DNA of 64,000 bases from Thamnaconus septentrionalis (taxonomy: Eukaryota > Chordata > Actinopteri > Tetraodontiformes > Monacanthidae), in NCBI GenBank assembly GCA_009823395.1, contig CM020509.1, positions 12,761,001 to 12,825,000 on the forward strand, in the 5' to 3' direction. The notes beneath the pieces are model-generated. The model was not told where the DNA came from. It ran no database searches and saw only the letters and a list, made by a program, of their open reading frames with translations. This document shows, piece by piece, positions 48,198 to 60,250 of this stretch; positions within the stretch are counted from its first letter, which is position 1, and every line of letters begins with the position of its first letter. A program made the position numbers and the translations under genes.

Positions 48198-49090
48198 TGG
48201 AATTAATAATAATTGGTTCTGGTACATATGGAAGTATTTATATACAGACAGTAAAGCCTGTCAAAGCAAGGAACCTACAGCACAACATTTTATTTTTATT
48301 TCTATTTTTTTTTTGTCAGAACAAGTCAGAAGATGAAATCGAAATCTTAACACATACTTGATGGATTCAAATACATTTTGTTTTTGTGTTTTTGTAGATA
48401 TCAGGACGAAAGTGTAATGAGTCAGAATAGCAGAATTGTGCCACCAGAAACCTGCTGTATCACTATAACATTGACGATTATGGTTTAGTTTGTCCAATCA
48501 AAATGTGTGTGGTCTGCAAAAAATAAAATAAAAATAAAAAAAAAATATATATATACATGAATGTAAAAATTGTTACTTTTTTTAAAGCAGAAATTGTAAT
48601 GAAAAAATGTATAATGAATTTTGAAAGAATTTAATATCTATTTGCGAATAAACCAGAATTTGTTTGGATTTAATTGTGTTTTGCTTAGAGAAAAGAGGCA
48701 ATGAAAAATAACAAAAAGCCCACACATTTACATAAGCTGAAAATGTGAAAAATCCGTGAAGAGAAACATAACTTTCAAAGAAGAAAAATCTCTCTACTCC
48801 AATCAGCATCAATCATCAGCAAAATATTTTGCCCCAATAGAGTACACATCCAATAACCATTCCATTATACTTCAGTAGCCGAATAAAAAGTTTCAAGGAC
48901 GAAAACGCCAACATTATAAACGAAAAGAAGGCAAAAACATACATGACTCGAGGATTCAAGATCAGTTAAAAAGCACGACTATACAATTATAAAGCCACAA
49001 TAAGACAAAGGGGGAAAGCGATTAGAGCAAGACCTGCTTCATGCTGTTGGAAAATTCAAGTTCAGAAAAAAAAACAGAAAGTATTCCTAC

Positions 49091-51475
49091 CTCAAGAGAA
49101 TCATCACAATCTCCAAAGACATCTGCAAAGTCTGAAGGACTTTTCCTCAGAGTCTGGTCAGCAGGCAGCGTGTTGTCATTGTAAGACGTCACAAACTTAA
49201 AGTCACTGGTCCGAGATCCTGTTGTCAGGTATGTGTCATAGTTGTAAGCACTGCGTAAAGTTCCTGTGCCATCAACGTCTGCGTAATTAGGAGGGAGATA
49301 TGCACCAGGGATGGCCACTGCTCCATCAAACAACATTCTGGGTTTTCTCCTGCGACAGAACCTCACACCCAGGATAATGATGATGAAGGTCAGAAAGAAA
49401 GTGGACACTGACACCAGAGCGATGATCAGATAAGAGGTGAGTTTGGAATTCTTCTCATCAGAGGAAATGTCTTTGAGCTCTGGAACCTCAGCCAAGTTGT
49501 CAGAAATGATCAAGTTCATGGAACAGGTGGCAGAGAGAGGAGGCTGTCCGTTATCTTTCACTGACACAATCAGGTTCTGTTTCATGCTGTCACTTTCAGA
49601 AATGTCTCGCTGCGTCCTGATCTCTCCACTGTGGACACCGATAGTGAAAAGTCCCGCATCGGTGGATTGGACTATATGATAGGACAGCCAGGCGTTCTGT
49701 CCAGAGTCTGCGTCCACTGCGATCACTTTGGACACCAGAGAGCCTCCGTGTGCAGCTTTGGGCACCAGCTCGGTCATGAAGGAGTTGCCCTCCGGGGCGG
49801 GGTACAGGATCTGAGGAGAGTTGTCATTCACATCTGACACGAACACACTGACGCTCACGTTGCTGCTCAGCGGAGGAGAACCGTTGTCTCTGGCCATCAC
49901 GTGCACCTTCAAACTCCTCAGCTGTTCATAATCAAAGGACCTGACAGCGTGGATCACACCTGTGTCTCCGTTCACTGAGACATAGGAGGACACCGGGGCA
50001 CCGTTCACCTCACCAGGCAACAGAGAATAAATCACGGTCCCGTTCTGTCTCCAGTCGGGGTCTCGAGCCGTCACGGAACACAAAGTGGAGCCAGGTTTGT
50101 TATTTTCACTCACATATGCGCTGTACGACTGTTCCTCAAACACAGGTGGGTTGTCGTTGACGTCAGCGACAGATAAGTGAACAGTTTTAGAGGAGGACAG
50201 AGGTGGAGAGCCCTCGTCAGTGGCAGTGATAGTAATGTTGTAATCAGACACCAGTTCACGGTCCAGTTGTCCTGTGGTCACCAGAGAATAATAGTTCTTG
50301 ATGGAGGGAACTAATTTGAAGGGGACGTTTTGCTGAATGGAGCAGCGAACCTGTCTGTTATTCTCAGAGTCTCTATCCTGCACATTAATGATGCCCACCT
50401 CTGAACCAGGTGACACGTTCTCAGGTATGAAGTTACTCAGTGATTTCACTTGTATAACCGGCGCGTTGTCATTTACGTCAGTAATTTCAATTATTATCGT
50501 CGCATCTGAAGCAAAACCCAGACCATCTTTTGCATTAATCTGCATCTCATATAATGATTCTTTTTCATAATCCAGGGGCGCAGCCACTTTAACCTCCCCA
50601 GTTTTAGGGTCCAGAGAAAATTGTTCATTTTCAACCGAAACATGACTAAACACATACGTAACGTCTCCATTTAAGCCCTCGTCTGCATCAGTCGCACTGA
50701 CTGTGATCACAAGTGTATCCAGAGGAGAGTTTTCAGGCAGACTGGCCTTATAGACTGACTGGCTGAACACTGGAACATTATCATTAGCATCCAGCACAGT
50801 GACGTGTATGACTACAGTGCCTGATCTCTGAGGAGAGCCTCCATCGACTGCAGTGAGCAACAACATCAGCTCGTTTTTGTCCTCTCTGTCTAATTCCTTA
50901 TCAAGAACCAATTCACAATATTTTCGACCACCTGGTTTAGTGTTGACATTTAATGTGAAGTGGTCATTTTTCTGAATGTTGTAACCCCGAATTCCATTCT
51001 CTCCGATGTCCGCATCAAGCGCCTCGTCCAAAAGAAACCTTACACCCTTGACAGCCGATTCCCTAATTTCAAATTTTTGCGATCCCTCTTTAAACTGTGG
51101 TGAATTATCGTTGATATCCTGGATGCTGAGGCTGATTCGATGCAGTTCTAAAGGATTTTCTAACACAAGCTCCTGCTTCAGAACACACGACGCCTTTTTC
51201 CCACAAAGTCCTTCCCTGTCAATCCGGCCCTGAACTACCAGGTCTCCTGTATTGAGATTTAAACTGCAGTAAATCAAACCGTTGTCCTCAGTGTCGATGC
51301 GGGCCTTCCGAGCAGACAGTCTGGACAAATCAAGTCCCAGATCCTTCGCAATATTTCCAATTACAGATCCACGTTTCATTTCCTCCTGGATCGAATAGCT
51401 GAGATCTCCATAGACGGGGTGGAGAATAATGAAAAAGAAAGAAAAGCAGCCGATTACCACATACGTGGTCCTCAT
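49091..51475 (-). CDS. Clustered protocadherin variable exon, A-type, diversified EC1-EC3 (795 aa before splice)
   Basis: The start is the ATG at 51475 (MRTTYVVIG); the longer frame to 51553 opens with TTG. The signal peptide of about 23 residues ends PVYG before [12 protein letters not shown]1 has [11 protein letters not shown] and the Cx5C loop CGKKASC. EC2 has the longer [20 protein letters not shown] loop, also seen in the 60052 and 64000 exons. EC3 is its own version ([17 protein letters not shown]). From [13 protein letters not shown] in EC4 onward it is the common A-type sequence, with VSVKDNG for VAVKDNG in EC6. The donor is GAG|GTAGGA; read-through would add 22 residues. Its first intron bases resemble those of the 18366-15982 exon. 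Confidence 0.95.
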
Positions 51476-51653
51476 ATTAACTGGTAAAATATATAAAAGT
51501 AGAAAAAAATGGTCCCTGGTCAAAATCAATGAGGAATTAATGATAGATCTCAATTAACCAGACTGCCGAATTCAAGTCCCACACGATGCGCTTTGCTTTC
51601 TGCAGCACGACAGTGGGGTCTGGGTGGAGAAGAGCATGTGATCTCGTTCACTG

Positions 51654-51674
51654 GTGCACACTGACACCATGAGT
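51654..51674 (-). promoter_or_regulatory. CSE-like promoter element
   Basis: The sense strand reads ACTCATGGTGTCAGTGTGCA, about 180 bp upstream of the ATG at 51475. It follows the element at 47606 and 60230 closely, but the CGCT core has become CAGT. Confidence 0.7.
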
Positions 51675-52689
51675 ATTTGTGCAGTCATGACAGCGTCGTT
51701 ATTTTTCAACTATGGTAGGTATATTTTATTCTTGTTTGCGCAGCTTTTGCCAAAACACATCGGATATCTTAAAAAAAACCAAAAAAAAACACGCCTGCAT
51801 AAAAAACAAACAGATTTCTCTTCACCCTCATTTCACTGTGCCCGTTATCTGCTTTTTGTCACTTCACTCACCGTTAGATGATACATAAATAAACTCCCCC
51901 CACGCCCAGAATTTTTGCCTTATAATTTTGGAATAAAAATTCCTAATTGTAATTTAGCAAAAGTTAAATAGGAATGTGTACCCTTGAGCAACACAAATTA
52001 GCACTAATGTAGTTGCTGCATAATGATATTTAAACTTTGTTCAAACTGAGGCAATGTTTGCATTTTATGCATGGCATTGGATTGGAATAAAGCTCACTCT
52101 TCACATGCGGCTCTTCTTCTGTCTTGAGTTAACATTGCATCTAAACCATCCATCGAAGTAACATTGTGAGGGTTAGTTTTGATACAGTTAAATCTGAGCT
52201 ATATTTGAAATATCATATTTCATGGAAATGTAAAGTGGTCAATGTTTGAGCAAAGGGGATTTTCATTGAAAAAAAGCAATCATAATAGAGCAAAAACTTA
52301 AAATGGCCAAGCCCTTACTAAATCTTAAAGAATCGAAAAGACAATTATTTAATGCAACCTGCTTTAGTTAAAAAATAGAAAAAAACAACAATAAACAGAA
52401 CCATCATAACATGCAGGTGTAAAAAATAAAAACAATCATAATGAATAAAATCTCTCTCAGAACAATGATAGCGTGTTGAAATTCAGCACAAGGGACAGAG
52501 AAACAAGAGTTCTGTTTCTTGTTTGAAGAAAAATTATGGCAGAAATCAAAACAGATAATGAAAATAACATTAACACATATGAAGTTTAGTTGTTGACAAT
52601 GAAAGGAGTATCTGGTAAACTACTGGAAAGCATGGTTATGACAAAATTGCCCTGCTGTTTTCTGAGAAAACACCTCTGGAATATGTCTG

Positions 52690-52995
52690 CAATTGATCCA
52701 TCCATCAACTTTATGTCATTAATTACGCGGCACCCAAGTTAGTGCGGGTACTGCAAACTATAAGTGTCTATGGGCATTGGCAATGTTACACCATGGATAA
52801 GTCAATGACAAGCAACAATTTGCACCCACACATATGGAGACTGGCCTAATAGGCACATTTTTAGAATGTGGAAGGAAGCTGGCAACAGTGTTAATTACAA
52901 CATCGCCATGTAACCCAGATCTCAAATACATAACATTTTTTTCAGGAGCAACTACAGTTTTAAATATGCCATGGGTTAACACTGCATCACAATTA
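52690..52995 (-). mobile_element. Probable ancient SINE
   Basis: In reverse orientation the order matches the fish SINE: a CCATCCATCAA end, then ACACCATGGATAAGTCAATG, then GAATGTGGAAGGAAGCTGGC, and a degraded head ending GGGTTAACACTGCATCAC. It is strongly diverged. Confidence 0.5.
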
Positions 52996-53749
52996 AATCA
53001 AATATGTTCAGAATGAAATATTTCATGTCCCAAGACATATTTACATTTCTAACTCTGCAAATACGTCAGACAAACTTTGGCCTAAAATGCTGCTCTCTAC
53101 AGCATTTCACAAGCTGAATTTAAAAATGACACGGGCTTCAAGAATCAGCGTGAGAATAATCCAAAGATTTCCACTTAGAGAAGAATCTTATACGCTGAAT
53201 TTGCAACAATTTAAACAACAAACAAAAACAAAACAAAACCACCTTAATCGATAGCAAAAGCTGACTGTAACCACTGGTTTTAGGAGTGACTGTTTTCTGC
53301 GACCTTATGAAACAGTCCGGCCTGATTCTAAAATACTAGAGCCTATCTGACACCAAACATGCCACCACATTCTCTGAAATCCCATTTCCATCTAATTAAA
53401 TTAAAATTCACTGAGCTGCTTTCATCTAATTGGTTTCAATTGAATATTGTTGTACCGAAGAAAGTAACATCTCCTTGAAACAGGTTGAAAATAAATTTGG
53501 GAGGACAAAACATATCGCTAAACATATTGCTAAAGCCATCTTCAAGCAAGGAGAAAACCACATAAAATTAAATATAGAAATAGTATGAATACATACTTGA
53601 CAAGACAATCTGTGCATTTCCTAAAGTAAACAAGGTGAAAGGGAACTGCCTGAAATGCCTGAAAATGGCATTCATGCAAACCTTTAGAAAGACCAAAATA
53701 GGACAACAACCACAACTTCTACATGTTAGACACACACATATGTTCCTAC

Positions 53750-56140
53750 CTCAGGAGAAGCGTCACTGTCTCCAAAAACATCAGCAAAGTCTGAAGGACT
53801 TTTCCTCAGAGTCTGGTCAGCAGGCAGCGTGTTGTCATTGTAAGACGTCACAAACTTAAAGTCACTGGTGCGAGATCCTGTTGTCAGGTACGTGTCATAG
53901 TTGTAAGCACTGCGCAAAGTTCCTGTGCCATCAACGTCTGCGTAATTAGGAGGGAGATATGCACCAGGGATGGCCACTGCTCCATCAAACAACATTCTGG
54001 GTTTTCTCCTGCGACAGAACCTCACACCCAGGATGATGATGATGAAGGTCAGAAAGAAAGTGGACACTGACACCAGAGCGATGATCAGATAAGAGGTGAG
54101 TTTGGAATTCTTCTCATCAGAGGAAATGTCTTTGAGCTCTGGCACCTCAGCCAAGTTGTCAGAAATGATCAGGTTCATGGAACAGGTGGCAGAGAGAGGA
54201 GGCTGTCCATTATCTTTCACTGCCACAATCAGATTCTGTTTCATGCTGTCACTCTCAGAAATGTCCCGCTCTGTCCTGATCTCTCCACTGTGGACACCGA
54301 TAGTGAAAAGTCCCGCATCGGTGGATTGGACTATATGATAGGACAGCCAGGCGTTCTGTCCAGAGTCTGCGTCCACTGCGATCACTTTGGACACCAGAGA
54401 GCCTCCGTGTGCAGCTTTGGGCACCAGCTCGGTCATGAAGGAGTTGCCCTCTGGGGCGGGGTACAGGATCTGAGGAGAGTTGTCATTCACATCTGACACG
54501 AACACACTGACGCTCACGTTGCTGCTGAGCGGAGGAGAACCGTTGTCTCTGGCCATCACGTGCACCTTCAAACTCCTCAACTGTTCATAATCAAAGGACC
54601 TGACAGCGTGGATCACACCTGTGTCTCCGTTCACTGAGACATAGGAGGACACCGGGGCACCGTTCACCTCACCAGGCAACAGAGAATAAATCACAGTCCC
54701 ATTCTGTCTCCAGTCGGGGTCTCGAGCTGTGACGGAACATAAAGTGGAGCCAGGTTTGTTATTTTCACTCACATATGCGCTGTACGACTGCTGCTCAAAC
54801 ACAGGTGGGTTGTCGTTGACGTCAGCGACAGATAAATGAACAGTTTTAGAGGAGGACAGAGGTGGAGAGCCCTTGTCAGTGGCAGTGATAGTAATATTGT
54901 AATCAGACACCAGTTCACGGTCCAGTTGTCCTGTGGTCACCAGAGAATAATAGTTCTTGATGGAGGGAACCAAGTTGAAGGGTGCGTTTTGCTGAATGGA
55001 GCAGCGAACCTGTCTGTTGCTTTCAGAGTCTCTGTCCTGCACATTAATGATGCCTACCTCTGAACCAGGTGACATGTTTTCTGGTATTGGGCTACTTAGG
55101 GATTGTACATATATCACTGGAGCATTATCATTCATATCAATTATTTCAATAATTAGCTTTGCCTCAGAAGACAGGCCATAACCATCTTTAGCCTCAATAA
55201 AAATTTCGTATCTGACACCTTCTTCATAATCTATATCTGCAGATACAATTATTTCTCCGCTTTTCTCATTCAGTGAAAAAAGCTTTTGTGATTTATCAGA
55301 AATTCGGCTAAATTCATATGTTACTTCCCCGTTGACACCTTCGTCTGCATCTACTGCCCTTACTGTGACAACGGGAGTACTTACAGGAGAATTTTCAGGT
55401 AAGGTTGCTTTGTACACGGCCTCAGTAAACACTGGAGTGTTATCGTTTGCATCGAGTACAATAACGTGGATGACTACAGTGCCTGATCTCTGGGGTGTGC
55501 CGCCATCCACCGCTGTGAGCACTAATTTCATTTCCTGCTCCTCCTCTCGGTCTAACTCCCTTTCTAAAACCAGCTCGCCGTATTTTGTTCCAGCGTTTGA
55601 CGTTTGAGTTCTCAACACAAAGTATGGGTTTTGTTGTAGAACGTAGTTTTGCACAGCGTTCTTTCCGATATCTGCATCATGCGCAGCGTTAATGCGGTAC
55701 CTTGCGCCTTTGTCTGCCGACTCTCTAATTTCTAGTTTAACGGTTTCCTTTGGAAAAACTGGTGAATTGTCGTTCACATCCTGCAGCTGCAGAGACAGCC
55801 GGTGTAGCTCCAACGGATTCTCTAACAGCAAGTCCAATTTGAGAACGCACGAGGGCCTTTCCCCGCAATTCTCCTCTCTGTCTATTATTTCGGCGACGGT
55901 TAAATCTCCATTGTTAACATTAATCCGCAAAAATTGTTTATCGCTCCCTTCCACGTCAATGCGGGCTTTGCGAGTAGACAGTCGGCCTACCTCCAGGCCC
56001 AGATCCCTGGCGATATTTCCAACAACAGATCCGTGCTTTAGCTCTTCCTGTATGGTATAGCTCAGGTCTCCGTGAGCACATTGCCACACAGCAAAGAAAA
56101 AGACAAATCCGTGTAGATGAAGGACCCGGTGTCGTTGCAT
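53750..56140 (-). CDS. Clustered protocadherin variable exon, A-type, diversified EC1-EC3 (797 aa before splice)
   Basis: The start is the ATG at 56140 ([11 protein letters not shown]); the frame to 56188 opens with TTG. The signal peptide of about 24 residues ends CAHG before [10 protein letters not shown]. It is the most distinct A-type exon in EC1-EC3: [20 protein letters not shown], Cx5C loop CGERPSC, EC2 [22 protein letters not shown]3 [17 protein letters not shown]. The common A-type block begins at [13 protein letters not shown], with small changes ([23 protein letters not shown] shared with the 60052 exon, and IRTERD for IRTQRD). The donor is GAG|GTAGGA with seven read-through residues. 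All DxNDN calcium motifs are present, including IDMNDN after EC3. Confidence 0.95.
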
Positions 56141-56317
56141 CGTCGTCACTGTAAACTCTGACCAAATGCGTTCGTTCACTAAAGTCAAAACACGCCTTGA
56201 CCAAAAGCGATTAAGCCGAGCAGGACGTTATGTCTGCGTTAGAGGGTGGTACGTTGAAGAGTGATGGTCAGTAAGAGACCCGGGAGTTGAACAGGCTGAA
56301 CATTCACTCGCTAACTG

Positions 56318-56339
56318 GTGCGACAGCGTCCCCATGAGT
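56318..56339 (-). promoter_or_regulatory. CSE promoter element
   Basis: The sense strand reads ACTCATGGGGACGCTGTCGC, about 180 bp upstream of the ATG at 56140. It keeps the CGCT core, with GGGGACGCT in place of GGTGGCGCT. Confidence 0.72.
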
Positions 56340-56925
56340 ATAAACTACGCATAGCAGTTCCACAGGAGAGACGGCTTTGCTCATAATACAATATGATCAC
56401 GGCAGGTGTGGGGAAATAAAGGTTTCGGAAAATTTGAAGTCTATTTAATCAGCAGGGGGAATTTCTAAATTGTCCAAACACAGTTGACATGATAAGGAGA
56501 CAATTTCACCACCAAATAACACAATCTGGGTGTTGCAAAAATGAGTGAATCATGCACAAGAGTCACTCAAAGACGAAAAAAAATAAATAAAAAAATACTG
56601 ATTTCATTCTTTCAGTCTAAGCCCATCATTGTATTTCACTGAATATTCAAGTAACATAAACGGCAAATAAATTACAACGTAAAACGTTTTAACCATGCTA
56701 TACACAAGCGACTTTTAAGATAAATATGCGTAGAAACCAAGGAATTATAAATTGCAACAGATAATTATATACCAGATAAGTTAAATAAAAACATGATACC
56801 CAATCAAACGGAGGGAATATGACGTTTGGACTGGTAACAGGGGGGAAACATACAGCCACACAATGGGCCTCGTGAAAATGTACACCAGTTATACAAGTAA
56901 ATTTGAAAAAAAATATTCCTTGCAA

Positions 56926-56927
<2 letters not shown>

Positions 56928-57000
<73 letters not shown>

Positions 57001-57001
57001 T
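56928..57001. repeat. (ATT)n microsatellite
   Basis: About 24 uninterrupted TTA/ATT units, the longest pure trinucleotide repeat in the window. Confidence 0.95.
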
Positions 57002-57028
57002 CTGTCTTGGAGGTACACGATAGTGAAT

Positions 57029-57667
57029 GATACTTCAAAAATAATGGTACGACCAACAAAACTAAACTGATGCAACTTTACCCAGTAATAATTAAATACA
57101 AAACTCAAAACCAATACCACTGCCAATTTGAAAACGTAATTAGGAAGTCTCACAGATTTCAGCACCATGGACAGAAGTCAAGCCCGGAGATCCTCTCATT
57201 GGCTCAAAGCACAAAAAGTACAGCAAACACGAGTGAGCAAGATTTAAAGTAAAACATGTCTGCAATGTGTAAAATAAATCATTCTCACTGGTAAATAAAT
57301 TTAAAAAAAACCTAAGTGCTTTCAAACTGTGTTTGTCATGTAATGTTTTGCCGTTATCATAAAACATCACTCTATTGCTAATCTTATAAAATTACGTTCC
57401 ACTGTCCCTTGATAACCACATATGGAGACACATTCCACAACATCCACAAAAACAGCAATTATATTCAGAAGACAAGCGGCAGAAAATGGATGGATGGATG
57501 GATGGATGGATGGAGTAAAAAAGTCTTAAGACCAATTACACAACCGAAGAACCATACACCCAACAAAAATAAAAAATGAAAATTTATGGGGTGAATAAAA
57601 TATTACTATCATTGTTTTTGCTTGATGTCATTGGACAAGGGTTCAGTTATATGAAAAGCAGTCCTAC
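57029..57667. repeat. Dispersed duplicate of 44448-45060
   Basis: This intron-side flank of the 60052-57668 exon aligns with the flank of the 47421-45061 exon, with the same order of matching stretches up to the splice donor. The local GGAT expansion at 57487-57514 is specific to this copy. Confidence 0.85.
57487..57514. repeat. (GGAT)n microsatellite
   Basis: Seven GGAT units. The paralogous flank near 44900 has only a trace of them. Confidence 0.88.
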
Positions 57668-60052
57668 CTCAGGAGAACCATCACTTTCACCAAACACGTC
57701 AGCAAAGTCTGAAGGACTTTTCCTCAGAGTCTGGTCAGCAGGCAGCGTGTTGTCATTGTAAGACGTCACAAACTTAAAGTCACTGGTGCGAGATCCTGTT
57801 GTCAGGTATGTGTCATAGTTGTAAGCACTGCGTAAAGTTCCTGTGCCATTAACGTCGGCGTAATTAGGAGGGAGATATGCTCCAGGGATGGCCACTGCTC
57901 CATCAAACAACATTCTGGGTTTTCTCCTGTGACAGAACCTCACACCCAGGATGATGATGATGAAGGTCAGAAAGAAAGTGGACACTGACACCAGAGCGAT
58001 GATCAGATAAGAGGTGAGTTTGGAATTCTTCTCATCAGAGGAAATGTCTTTGAGCTCTGGAACCTCAGCCAAGTTGTCAGAAATGATCAAGTTCATGGAA
58101 CAGGTGGCAGAGAGAGGAGGCTGTCCGTTATCTTTCACTGCCACAATCAGATTCTGTTTCATGCTGTCACTCTCAGAAATGTCCCGCTGCGTCCTGATCT
58201 CTCCACTGTGGACACCGATAGTGAAAAGACCCGCATCGGTGGATTGGACTATATGATAGGACAGCCAGGCGTTCTGTCCAGAGTCCGCGTCCACCGCGAT
58301 CACTTTGGACACCAGAGAGCCTCCGTGCGCAGCTTTGGGCACCAGCTCGGTCATGAACGAGTTGCCCTCAGGGGCGGGGTACAGGATCTGAGGAGAGTTG
58401 TCATTCACATCTGACACGAACACACTGACGCTCACGTTGCTGCTCAGCGGAGGAGAACCGTTGTCTCTGGCCAACACGTGCACCTTCAAACTCCTCAGCT
58501 GCTCATAATCAAAGGACCTGACGGCGTGGATCACACCCGTGTCTCCGTTCACGGATACATAGGAGGACACAGGGGCACCATTCACCTCACCAGGCAACAG
58601 AGAATAAATCACAGTCCCGTTCTGTCTCCAGTCGGGGTCTCGAGCCGTCACGGAACATAAAGTGGAGCCCGGTTTGTTATTTTCACTCACATATGCGCTG
58701 TACGACTGCTGCTCAAACACAGGTGGGTTGTCGTTGACGTCAGCGACAGATAAGTGAACAGTTTTGGAGGAGGACAGAGGTGGAGAGCCCTCGTCAGTGG
58801 CAGTGATAGTAATGTTGTAATCAGACACCAGTTCACGGTCCAGTTGACCTGTGGTCACCAGAGAATAATAGTTCTTGATGGAGGGAACTAATTTGAAGGG
58901 AACATTTTGTTGAAAAGAGCAGCGAACCTGTCTGTTATTCTCAGAGTCTCTATCCTGCACGTTAATGATGCCCACCTCTGAACCAGGTGACACGTTCTCA
59001 GGTATGAAGTTACTCAGTGATTTCAAATGAATAACTGGTGCATTGTCATTGATATCAGTAATCTCAATAATTATAGTTGCATAAGATGCCAAGCCCAGAC
59101 CATCCTTTGCATTAATCTGCATCTCATATGATGATTCTTTTTCATAATCAAGTGGTGCCACCAGTTTAACCTCTCCTGAGTTGGGTTCAAGAAAAAACTG
59201 TTGATTTTCACTGGAAACATGATCAAATCCATATGTTAGTTTGCCATTTAAACCCTCATCTGCATCAGTCGCACTGACTGTGATCACAAGTGTATCTAGA
59301 GGAGAGTTCTCAGGCAGACTGGCTTTATAGACAGACTGGCTGAACACTGGGACATTATCATTAGCATCCAGCACAGTGACGTGTATGACTACAGTGCCTG
59401 ATCTCTGAGGAGAGCCTCCATCGACTGCAGTGAGCAACAACATCATTTCGTTTTTGTCCTCTCTGTCCAACTCCTTCTCCAGAACTAACTCGCCATATTT
59501 TCTACCCCCTGCTTTTGTGTTCACGTTCAGTTTGAAATTGTCATTGTTCTGAAGGGAGTAGCCCTGGACCGCATTTTCGCCAATGTCTGCGTCATGTGCC
59601 TCATCTAACGGAAACCGTGCGCCCTTGCCGGTTGACTCTCTAATTTCAAATTTCAGCGACTCCTCTTTAAACTGTGGCGAATTGTCGTTTATATCTTGAA
59701 TGCGGAGACTAATACGATGCAGTTCTAAAGGATTTTCCAGCACAAGCTCCTGCTTTAGGACACACGACGCCCTTTTTGCACAAAGTCCCTCTCTGTCGAT
59801 CCGTTCTTGCACAATCAAATCGCCAGTATTTAGGTTTAAACTGCAGTAATTAGTAGTAGTATCCTCTGTGTCGATACGAGCTTTCCGAGCAGACAGTCTT
59901 GTCAAATCAAGTCCAAGGTCCTTCGCGATATTTCCAATTACAGATCCACGTTTCATCTCCTCTGGGATCGAGTAGCTCACGTCTCCGTGGACGGGGTGGA
60001 GAACAATGAACGCGAAAAAAAGACTGCAGATGAACAAAATCACAAGTCTCAT
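57668..60052 (-). CDS. Clustered protocadherin variable exon, A-type, diversified EC1-EC3 (795 aa before splice)
   Basis: The start is the ATG at 60052 (MRLVILFI); a TTG opens the frame four codons earlier. The signal peptide of about 23 residues ends PVHG before [12 protein letters not shown]1-EC3 are sister to the 51475-49091 exon ([31 protein letters not shown]). The intron-side DNA is instead sister to the 47421-45061 exon, so the gene looks like a fusion of two paralogues. EC4 has CSFQQNVPF for CSIQQN; EC5 has HVLARD for HVMARD. The tail has two rare changes in otherwise invariant motifs: CHRRKPR for CRRRKPR at the membrane face and [10 protein letters not shown] for [10 protein letters not shown]. 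The donor is GAG|GTAGGA with six read-through residues. Confidence 0.95.
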
Positions 60053-60229
60053 TTTTACGGTCAAGCTATATTAAAATGAAAACAAAAATAATAAAAATAC
60101 GTAAGTCCACACTCTTCTGGATCCCCGAACGAACCAAGCTGCAATAATGAAGTCTTTTGTCGAATCGTTTTGCCTTCCGCTGCACAGCAGCCAATCTTGG
60201 TGGGGAACAGCTTGTCACCTGGTTCCCTG

Positions 60230-60250
60230 GTGCACAGTGACACCATGAGT
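60230..60250 (-). promoter_or_regulatory. CSE-like promoter element
   Basis: The sense strand reads ACTCATGGTGTCACTGTGCA, about 180 bp upstream of the ATG at 60052. The CGCT core is CACT, a CpG-to-CpA change. The surrounding 45 bp match the region upstream of the 51475 exon. Confidence 0.7.

Larger units (their letters stand above)
47422..49090. other. Inter-exon DNA
   Basis: It holds two CSE-like elements (47606-47626 and 47676-47695) and a mixed ATT/TAG repeat (48082-48197). No gene is seen. Confidence 0.7.
51476..53749. other. Inter-exon DNA
   Basis: It holds a CSE-like element (51654-51674) and a probable ancient SINE (52690-52995). The remainder is AT-rich with no supported gene. Confidence 0.7.
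56141..57667. other. Inter-exon DNA
   Basis: It holds a CSE (56318-56339), a long ATT repeat (56928-57001), the 57029-57667 duplicate block and a GGAT repeat (57487-57514). An apparent 156-codon Asn-rich reading frame is the ATT repeat read in frame. Confidence 0.7.

Noticed and set aside
56698..57168. A 156-codon Asn-rich minus-strand reading frame
   Set aside because: It is produced by reading the long ATT repeat; its flanks are intergenic and not protein-like.
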